From Patescibacteria group bacterium (GTDB lineage Bacteria > Patescibacteriota > Patescibacteriia > UBA9934): 10,798 nt of DNA. This document shows, piece by piece, positions 7,575-10,798 of this stretch. The stretch spans positions 1 to 10,798 of the forward strand of contig JAHILS010000003.1 in NCBI GenBank assembly GCA_018896835.1, read 5' to 3'. Under the pieces are notes generated by a model. That model saw only the letters and a list, made by a program, of their open reading frames with translations, did not search any database and was not told where the DNA came from. The translations under genes and the position numbers were made by a program. Position 1 is the first letter of the stretch. Every line of letters starts with the position of its first letter.

Positions 7575-7636
7575 AAATAATAATAAAATGTAGCAGAAAG
7601 CTGAGAGTAAAAAATTGAAAGTCTAAAATACAAATC

Positions 7637-7672
7637 TGCTCAAAAACTTACAGGAATTGGCTCTTTTGAGCA
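7637..7672. repeat. 9-bp inverted repeat upstream of the lepA promoter
   Basis: TGCTCAAAA at 7637-7645 is exactly complementary to TTTTGAGCA at 7664-7672 across an 18-base loop. It lies 63 bases upstream of the lepA -35. It could be a regulator-binding site or a hairpin; no U-run follows on either strand, so a terminator is unlikely. Confidence 0.4.
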
Positions 7673-7678
7673 AAATCG

Positions 7679-7700
7679 ATCTTTGTCCAATCTTTGTCCG
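7679..7700. repeat. Tandem direct repeat, two 11-bp units
   Basis: ATCTTTGTCCA (7679-7689) is followed at once by ATCTTTGTCCG (7690-7700), differing only in the last base. With two copies it may be a simple local duplication; a tandem regulator site upstream of lepA is the alternative. Confidence 0.5.
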
Positions 7701-7733
7701 CAATCACTACTCACGAAAAAACGGATTCAAAGC

Positions 7734-7773
7734 AACAAGCACAAGTGATACGATCGTATCACTTGTGCTTGTT
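7734..7773 (-). terminator. Perfect 40-bp palindrome, probable (bidirectional) terminator of mnmA
   Basis: The half 7734-7753 (beginning AACAAGCACAAG) is exactly complementary to 7754-7773 with no mismatch, so RNA from either strand can fold an 18-bp stem with a GATC tetraloop. It starts 90 bases after the mnmA stop. On the minus strand the stem is preceded by an A-rich run and followed by TTGCTTTG; on the plus strand it is followed by a better T-rich tract (TTTTCTT). No plus-strand gene upstream needs it. A terminator is the simplest role; a dimer-binding site is possible because the DNA is fully symmetric. Confidence 0.6.
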
Positions 7774-7862
7774 TTCTTAGACAGCTTCCTTAAAAAATGA
7801 TTCATCTAATAAGCAAAGAAGCTTAGGCCTTTCTTAAAACTATTAAGCTACAGTATTTAAAG

Positions 7863-8945
7863 CTAATCACCCCCAATTACTCCTGACCCGAAAACTTCTT
7901 TTCCGTTATAAAACACAATAAACTGCCCCGGGGCGACTGCGCGTTGAAGATTTTTAAAATTTACGCGCAAATCATTGTTTTCCATAAAATTAAATCGGCA
8001 TTTTTGCAAAGGCTGGCGATAGCGGATTCTTGCTTTCATCTTAAACCCTCGCATTATATGCAGACTATTTGGCCAGGTCTGCACAATGTCAGTAGCCTCA
8101 AGCTCAGCTCGATACAACGATGGATCACCGTCATGTGCAACAACAATTTCATTTGTGCTAGCTCGACGCTCGACTACAAAATAAGGCTCAGCCCCGCCAA
8201 GATTGAGTCCATGACGCTGGCCGATTGTAAAAAACATGTGTCCATCATGCGATCCTAATACTCGACCGGAAGTATCAACAATATTTCCCGGTTGCTTCTC
8301 TATTCGTTTGCCTAAAAAATCAGAAAGAGCAACCTTACCAACAAAACAAATTCCTTGACTGTCCTTTTTGTCTGCAATATGCAGTCCACTTTTTTTTGCA
8401 ATTCTTCTTACTCTAGCCTTTTTCAAATTTCCAACAGGAAACAAGCAATACTTGAGCTCATCTTGAGTAAGACGAGCTAAAAAGTAAGATTGATCCTTAT
8501 TTTTGTCTTTACCAGCAAACAATCTTGAACAGTGTTTTGTATGTTTGACGCGCGCATAATGACCAGTTGCCACAAAATCGCAACCCAATTCCTTTGCTTT
8601 CTTTAGAAAATGTCCAAACTTCATGTACTTGTTACAAAGCACGTCAGGATTTGGTGTACGTCCCGCCTTATATTCATCAAGCATGTATTCATACACTTCT
8701 TTGCGATATTCTTGCTCAAAATCGAAAGTGTGAAATTCAATACCTAGCTTAGCCGCGACTCGCATAGCATCACGCTGTTCTGTTCGCCAACTGCATTCTG
8801 ATATTTTCTCACCATCACAAACCTCATCACTCCAATTTTTCATAAATCCACCAATAACCTCATAGCCTTGTTTTTGCAATAATAAAGCTGCCACGCTTGA
8901 ATCAACACCCCCGCTCATTCCAACTAAAACCTTGCCTTTATTCAT
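7863..8945 (-). CDS. mnmA: tRNA-specific 2-thiouridylase MnmA
   Basis: The enzyme uses ATP and a persulfide relay to place the 2-thio group on U34 of tRNA-Lys, -Glu and -Gln. Starting at the ATG at 8945-8943 gives 360 residues, the usual size. The PP-loop SGGVDS is at 11-16 in VLVGMSGGVDSSVAALLLQ. The first catalytic cysteine is Cys104 in NPDVLCNKYMKFG, followed by ATGHYAR (127-132) and the tRNA-contacting stretch GKDKNKDQSYFLARL. The persulfide cysteine is Cys200 in DSQGICFVGK. The C-terminal beta-barrel domain has FTIGQRHGLNLGG (239-251). A frame from 9023 would add 26 residues but crosses the promoter and does not resemble an MnmA N-terminus. It is monocistronic, with its own promoter and a downstream palindromic terminator. 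Confidence 0.97.
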   Translation of the reverse strand: MNKGKVLVGMSGGVDSSVAALLLQKQGYEVIGGFMKNWSDEVCDGEKISECSWRTEQRDAMRVAAKLGIEFHTFDFEQEYRKEVYEYMLDEYKAGRTPNPDVLCNKYMKFGHFLKKAKELGCDFVATGHYARVKHTKHCSRLFAGKDKNKDQSYFLARLTQDELKYCLFPVGNLKKARVRRIAKKSGLHIADKKDSQGICFVGKVALSDFLGKRIEKQPGNIVDTSGRVLGSHDGHMFFTIGQRHGLNLGGAEPYFVVERRASTNEIVVAHDGDPSLYRAELEATDIVQTWPNSLHIMRGFKMKARIRYRQPLQKCRFNFMENNDLRVNFKNLQRAVAPGQFIVFYNGKEVFGSGVIGGD

Positions 8946-8953
8946 ATACAAAG

Positions 8954-8982
8954 ATAATAGCACAGGCTTTGCTATCTGAAAA
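8954..8982 (-). promoter_or_regulatory. Extended -10 promoter of mnmA
   Basis: The minus strand reads TTTTCA (8982-8977), a 17-base spacer, and TGC-TATTAT with the -10 at 8959-8954. The expected start near 8947 leaves 2-3 bases before the ATG at 8945, so the mRNA is probably leaderless. No Shine-Dalgarno could fit. Confidence 0.55.
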
Positions 8983-9016
8983 TGACCAACATTGGCAAAA
9001 AAATACAAAAATCTGG

Positions 9017-9045
9017 TTGACAAAATTGAATTTTTGTGCTATCTT
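9017..9045 (+). promoter_or_regulatory. Promoter of the plus-strand orphan gene
   Basis: A perfect TTGACA (9017-9022), a 17-base spacer and TATCTT (9040-9045) preceded by TGC, an extended -10. Transcription would start near 9052 and leave a leader of about 60-80 bases. It is divergent from the mnmA promoter, with the -35 boxes 34 bases apart. Confidence 0.65.
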
Positions 9046-9064
9046 TGGCTTAGAATTCTCCACA

Positions 9065-9086
9065 GGCTGTGTATAAATAAACAGCC
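9065..9086 (+). repeat. Inverted repeat in the leader of the orphan gene
   Basis: GGCTGT (9065-9070) and ACAGCC (9081-9086) are perfect complements around a 10-base AT-rich centre. It lies between the promoter and the start codon, so it could be an operator or a small leader hairpin. CTGT-N10-ACAG resembles a LexA box in letters, but the E. coli spacing is N8, so I do not call LexA. Confidence 0.4.
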
Positions 9087-9112
9087 AAAAGAGATATAAT
9101 TTATTTATAATA

Positions 9113-10072
9113 ATGCTTAAATATATACATATGAGAACCGATGCAAAATTTGGTGATTCAATAGAAAAACTACGGGCAGGAACAACCTCCCCTACTGCTG
9201 AACGCCTTAAAACACAACGCGAAGCACGCGTAGGAAGTGAACGAGAGGAAAAAGTGACCCTCGAGTCGCAACCTGGTCAGATCGAATCTGCTATCGCACG
9301 TGGTACGCTTGATCTTAAGAAGGAATATATTGATCCTAAAGATGGGAAGATTGATGAGGTTAGGCTTGAGGAATTAGTTTTAAAACTGACTGAGTCGGTC
9401 ATACACCCAGAAGTCATACCAGCTGATGTTGCAAAAGACATGGCTCATGTTATCGAAGGAATGATTGACAGTCCAGAATTTGCTGTACAGAAAGATCAAT
9501 TAGCTGAAATGTTAGGCGAGCTACGAGCAGTGGAAGCTCCAAGAGCAAAAGCAGAAACTGAAGCAAAACTAAGCATTGTTGATGTTGATGTTGATTCATT
9601 CCCCGCACCTATTGAAGTTAAAGAAACTATTACAAAATCTCTTGAGGTTGAAGACGTTCTTGCTCGAGCTACAGAGCTCGGATACCCTCAGCTTGAAGGA
9701 GTGCTATCCATAGATATTGAGGACGCTGCGGATGACATTAAGAATATCAAAGATAAGCTGGCAAAAGAACACAGAATGTCAGCGTCTGATGTTGATAAAG
9801 CTGCCAATGGAACACTAAAAATTGGTTTCTTTGGAAGATTTGGGGGACTCTTATTTGGAAAGACTGCTCACAAGAATGCACTTATTGCAAAACTTGGAGA
9901 AAAGTCAACGATGATGAGAGATTATGCTCGACTTGAAGCTGATGCGACTGCCAAGGTTGTAAACCAACCTGCAGCAGGTAAGAAAAGAGCATTACCAAAT
10001 CTATCAGATAAATATGCCAAACAAAGTCGATCAAGCGGTGTTTCAGTTGGCGGAGTAACACCAAGAGGATAG
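9113..10072 (+). CDS. Orphan charged, helix-rich cytoplasmic protein (319 or 313 residues)
   Basis: I do not recognise this protein. It has no cysteine, no tryptophan, no signal peptide and no membrane span. The first 60 residues are polar and rich in Arg, Glu, Ser and Thr, so probably disordered. Residues about 65-160 form charged helices (EVRLEELVLKLTESVIHPEV, MLGELRAVEAPRAKAETEAK). An acidic VDVDVDSF patch near 172-179 is followed by a second helical section to about 250 and a Gly/Phe-rich turn GFFGRFGGLLFGKTAHKNAL. The tail is basic and Ser/Gly-rich (KQSRSSGVSVGG). Two starts are possible, 9113 (MLKYIHMRT) and 9131 (MRTDAKFGD); neither has a Shine-Dalgarno, and the second gives a cleaner N-terminus. 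It has its own promoter and terminator, so it is monocistronic. A scaffold or nucleoid/cell-surface accessory role would be guesswork. Confidence 0.85.
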   Translation: MLKYIHMRTDAKFGDSIEKLRAGTTSPTAERLKTQREARVGSEREEKVTLESQPGQIESAIARGTLDLKKEYIDPKDGKIDEVRLEELVLKLTESVIHPEVIPADVAKDMAHVIEGMIDSPEFAVQKDQLAEMLGELRAVEAPRAKAETEAKLSIVDVDVDSFPAPIEVKETITKSLEVEDVLARATELGYPQLEGVLSIDIEDAADDIKNIKDKLAKEHRMSASDVDKAANGTLKIGFFGRFGGLLFGKTAHKNALIAKLGEKSTMMRDYARLEADATAKVVNQPAAGKKRALPNLSDKYAKQSRSSGVSVGGVTPRG

Positions 10073-10101
10073 TAAGCAAACATTAATTATTTAAAAGCAT
10101 G

Positions 10102-10134
10102 AATAGCCATCCCGAGCGGATGGCTATTTTGTTT
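10102..10134 (+). terminator. Strong Rho-independent terminator of the orphan gene
   Basis: AATAGCCATCC (10102-10112) pairs perfectly with GGATGGCTATT (10118-10128) over a 5-nt loop, then TTTTGTTT follows. It is 29 bases after the stop of the plus-strand gene. Read on the minus strand the same stem is followed by CATGCTTTTAAAT, so it may also stop transcripts of the converging 99-codon gene. Confidence 0.9.
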
Positions 10135-10138
10135 GTGT

Positions 10139-10184
10139 GTGTCCGCGTTTGCCAGCGTTTGGCACTAGTGGCAGACGCGGACAC
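10139..10184. repeat. Long GC-rich hairpin at the 3' end of the 99-codon gene
   Basis: The arm 10139-10154 (GTGTCCGCGTTTGCCA) pairs with 10169-10184 (TGGCAGACGCGGACAC): 16 bp with one G-T pair and a 14-nt loop. The right arm covers the last coding codons of the minus-strand gene and the TAG lies in the loop. No U-run follows on the minus strand, so it is not a standard terminator by itself; it may protect the mRNA end, act with the next stem as a tandem terminator, or be an element boundary. Confidence 0.7.
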
Positions 10185-10464
10185 CGCGCCGGGGGTTGGT
10201 CCAGACCGACTCCCGGTTGGACCAGGGCCTGGGCTTGAGGCAGTACGTGAGGAGCTCGCGAAGCGAGCCCTCGACGACCTCGTTGCGGACGCCGAGTCCG
10301 CGACACCAGGCAAGGCGTCGGGCCGGCGGTCCGAACCAGACGCGCCAGTGGAACTCCCCGGCCTTTCCCAGCACATCGTACCACCCGCTCTGCGCGAGCT
10401 CTTCACGCTCGCGATCGTCGGCGGGGTTGATGTTGAGGGCTCGACGGATTCTTTCGATGAGCAT
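10165..10464 (-). CDS. GC-rich 99-residue Trp/Arg-rich protein of unknown function
   Basis: The frame runs from ATG 10464-10462 to TAG 10167-10165. It has a Shine-Dalgarno AAAGGAG six bases before the ATG and a near-consensus promoter upstream. The protein starts MLIERIRRALNINPADD, has a charged helix, then GWYDVLGKAGEFHWRVWFGP, LAWCRGLGVRNEVVEGS and a basic end PRRGVRVCH. It carries six Trp, many Arg and three Cys, with no membrane span. I do not recognise the family. By hand count about 83 of 99 codons end in G or C, whereas neighbours strongly favour A/T, so it looks acquired from a GC-rich source. Hairpins lie at both ends of the unit. Opposite-strand frames over the same bases lack a ribosome-binding site and one starts inside the terminator, so this strand is preferred. 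A structured RNA is the main alternative. Confidence 0.7.
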   Translation of the reverse strand: MLIERIRRALNINPADDREREELAQSGWYDVLGKAGEFHWRVWFGPPARRLAWCRGLGVRNEVVEGSLRELLTYCLKPRPWSNRESVWTNPRRGVRVCH

Positions 10465-10470
10465 GGAATT

Positions 10471-10477
10471 CTCCTTT
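10471..10477 (-). promoter_or_regulatory. Strong Shine-Dalgarno of the 99-codon gene
   Basis: AAAGGAG on the minus strand, six bases from the ATG at 10464. It is the best ribosome-binding site in the window and decides the start. Confidence 0.8.
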
Positions 10478-10511
10478 GCTCGCGTGGCCTCGGAGGTGAA
10501 GCCAACAAAAA

Positions 10512-10540
10512 AGAATAGTTCTTTTTCTTGATTCTGTCAA
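10512..10540 (-). promoter_or_regulatory. Near-consensus promoter of the 99-codon gene
   Basis: On the minus strand a perfect TTGACA (10540-10535), a 17-base spacer and TATTCT (10517-10512). The expected start near 10505 gives a 5' leader of about 40 bases that contains the Shine-Dalgarno. The -35 lies 6 bases from the foot of the large palindrome. Confidence 0.7.
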
Positions 10541-10546
10541 CCCGGA

Positions 10547-10599
10547 TGGGGTCAGGTCCGGATAACGGATAAAATATCCGTTATCCGGACCTGACCCCA
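10547..10599. repeat. 25-bp-stem palindrome (GGGGTCAGGTCC... type) between divergent promoters
   Basis: The arm 10547-10571 (TGGGGTCAGGTCC then GGATAACGGATA) is exactly complementary to 10575-10599, with a 3-base AAA loop. A further outer pair, GTCAA (10536-10540) and TTGAC (10609-10613), overlaps the two flanking -35 boxes. There is no U-run at either foot, so it is not a typical terminator. The outer motif GGGGTCAGG recalls, from memory and unverified, palindromic repeats near REP-associated (Y1) transposases, making a non-autonomous mobile palindrome plausible. A dimeric-repressor operator controlling both promoters is the alternative. Confidence 0.85.
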
Positions 10600-10608
10600 A
10601 TCAAATAA

Positions 10609-10637
10609 TTGACTCAAAACCTGAAAAAAGCTATTAT
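10609..10637 (+). promoter_or_regulatory. Promoter reading toward tRNA-Gln
   Basis: TTGACT (10609-10614), a 17-base spacer and TATTAT (10632-10637) on the plus strand. Transcription would begin near 10644, about 92 bases before the tRNA. The leader contains no convincing gene; an open frame from 10660 simply runs through the tRNA. Confidence 0.65.
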
Positions 10638-10694
10638 TTCTTCGCCTGACGCGCAACTCATGGATGCTAAGGTATCCGTGTCGTTCCTTTCGGC

Positions 10695-10722
10695 AGTAAA
10701 TAAATACAAGCATTTATTTACT
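10695..10722 (+). repeat. AT-rich hairpin in the tRNA-Gln leader
   Basis: AGTAAATAAAT (10695-10705) pairs perfectly with ATTTATTTACT (10712-10722) over a 6-nt loop. It lies 13 bases before the tRNA and may be a processing or precursor structure rather than a terminator, since no U-tract follows. Confidence 0.45.
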
Positions 10723-10735
10723 TCACTCAATAAAC

Positions 10736-10798
10736 TCCCGGATCGTCTAACGGCAGGACACCAGGTTCTGGTCCTGGGGATCGGGGTTCGAATCCCTG
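10736..10798 (+). tRNA. tRNA-Gln(CUG), 3' end beyond window
   Basis: The cloverleaf is readable by eye. The 5' acceptor strand is TCCCGGA (10736-10742). The D-arm GTCT-loop-GGAC spans 10745-10759. The anticodon stem CCAGG/CCTGG (10761-10765, 10773-10777) encloses the loop TTCTGGT with anticodon CTG at 10768-10770, reading CAG codons. The variable loop has 4 bases, and the T-arm CGGGG-TTCGAAT-CCCTG ends exactly at the window edge. The 3' acceptor strand, expected as TCCGGGA, is cut off. A U at position 1 is typical of tRNA-Gln. Confidence 0.93.

Larger units (their letters stand above)
7535..7862. other. Intergenic region between mnmA and lepA
   Basis: These 328 bases hold, from right to left, the tail of mnmA transcription with a 40-bp palindrome (7734-7773), an 11-bp tandem duplication (7679-7700), a 9-bp inverted repeat (7637-7672) and the lepA promoter. 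No convincing gene was found. A 32-codon minus frame (7707-7805) runs through the palindrome but has no ribosome-binding site and looks accidental. Confidence 0.6.

Noticed and set aside
7535..7633. 33-residue N-terminal extension of LepA
   Set aside because: It would cross the predicted promoter, does not resemble LepA, and the internal ATG gives the normal 600-residue length starting MTPQDRIRNFCIIAHIDHGK.
7707..7805. 32-residue minus-strand frame starting MNHFLRKLSKK
   Set aside because: No ribosome-binding site or promoter, and it runs through the palindromic terminator; probably chance.
8946..9023. 26-residue N-terminal extension of MnmA
   Set aside because: It overlaps the mnmA promoter; the downstream ATG directly precedes the PP-loop region as usual in the family.
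9067..9084. LexA (SOS) box
   Set aside because: CTGT-N10-ACAG has two more central bases than the E. coli consensus, and no other SOS context is present.
10083..10508. 141-residue minus-strand frame in the GC-rich block
   Set aside because: Low-complexity Ser/Arg/Pro composition, no ribosome-binding site, and it reads through the terminator; a frame shadow of the 99-codon gene.
10099..10518. 139-residue plus-strand frame over the GC-rich block
   Set aside because: It starts inside the terminator stem with no Shine-Dalgarno; long antisense frames are expected opposite a GC-rich gene.
10547..10599. Integron attC site or CRISPR repeat
   Set aside because: The palindrome lacks the GTTRRRY/RYYYAAC core sites of attC, and there is only one copy and no spacers.
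10660..10798. Plus-strand frame starting MDAKVSVSFL
   Set aside because: It reads straight through the tRNA-Gln gene and has no ribosome-binding site.

Overview
The window reads as a chromosomal segment of an AT-rich bacterium with a streamlined gene layout, most likely a member of the Candidate Phyla Radiation (Patescibacteria, Parcubacteria-like). That placement is an inference from compact operons with gaps of 1-16 bases, the near absence of Shine-Dalgarno sites in the core genes, type IV pilus genes mixed with housekeeping genes, and an orphan gene of no recognisable family. UGA is used as a stop (end of the 34-residue gene at 5626), so the recoded UGA-glycine lineages are unlikely.

Layout, left to right. 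1-375 is the N-terminal part of a GyrI-like ligand-binding protein on the minus strand, cut by the window edge. 376-654 is AT-rich and non-coding. 655-7534 is one tightly packed minus-strand unit transcribed in the order lepA (elongation factor 4), a 34-residue membrane microprotein, recJ, rnhA, pilM, a degenerate receiver-domain protein, a type IV pilin-like protein, and the prepilin peptidase pilD. A good promoter lies just upstream of lepA. 7535-7862 is non-coding and holds that promoter, small repeats and a perfect 40-bp palindrome that probably ends mnmA transcription. mnmA (tRNA-Gln/Lys/Glu 2-thiouridylase) follows on the minus strand to 8945, with its own near-leaderless promoter. A divergent promoter drives a 319-residue (or 313-residue) charged orphan protein on the plus strand (9113-10072), closed by a textbook intrinsic terminator.

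The right end (about 10130-10640) is the anomalous part. It holds a short, very GC-rich minus-strand gene for a Trp/Arg-rich 99-residue protein, with a strong Shine-Dalgarno and a near-consensus promoter. The gene is bounded by a 16-bp-stem hairpin at its 3' end and a 25-bp-stem palindrome upstream of its promoter. On the far side of the palindrome an opposing promoter reads into a tRNA-Gln(CUG) gene cut by the window end.

How the genes may work together: pilD would process the adjacent pilin, and pilM is the cytoplasmic actin-like platform protein of the same machine; the degenerate receiver sits between them as a possible non-phosphorylated adaptor. recJ and rnhA handle DNA ends and RNA:DNA hybrids. 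lepA, mnmA and the tRNA serve translation; MnmA modifies tRNA-Gln of the UUG class, not the CUG isoacceptor seen here. No CRISPR array, insertion-sequence transposase, phage gene or classical defence system was found. The best candidates for something undescribed are the hairpin-bounded GC-rich cassette, the 34-residue microprotein overlapping recJ, the pseudo-receiver, and the orphan plus-strand gene.
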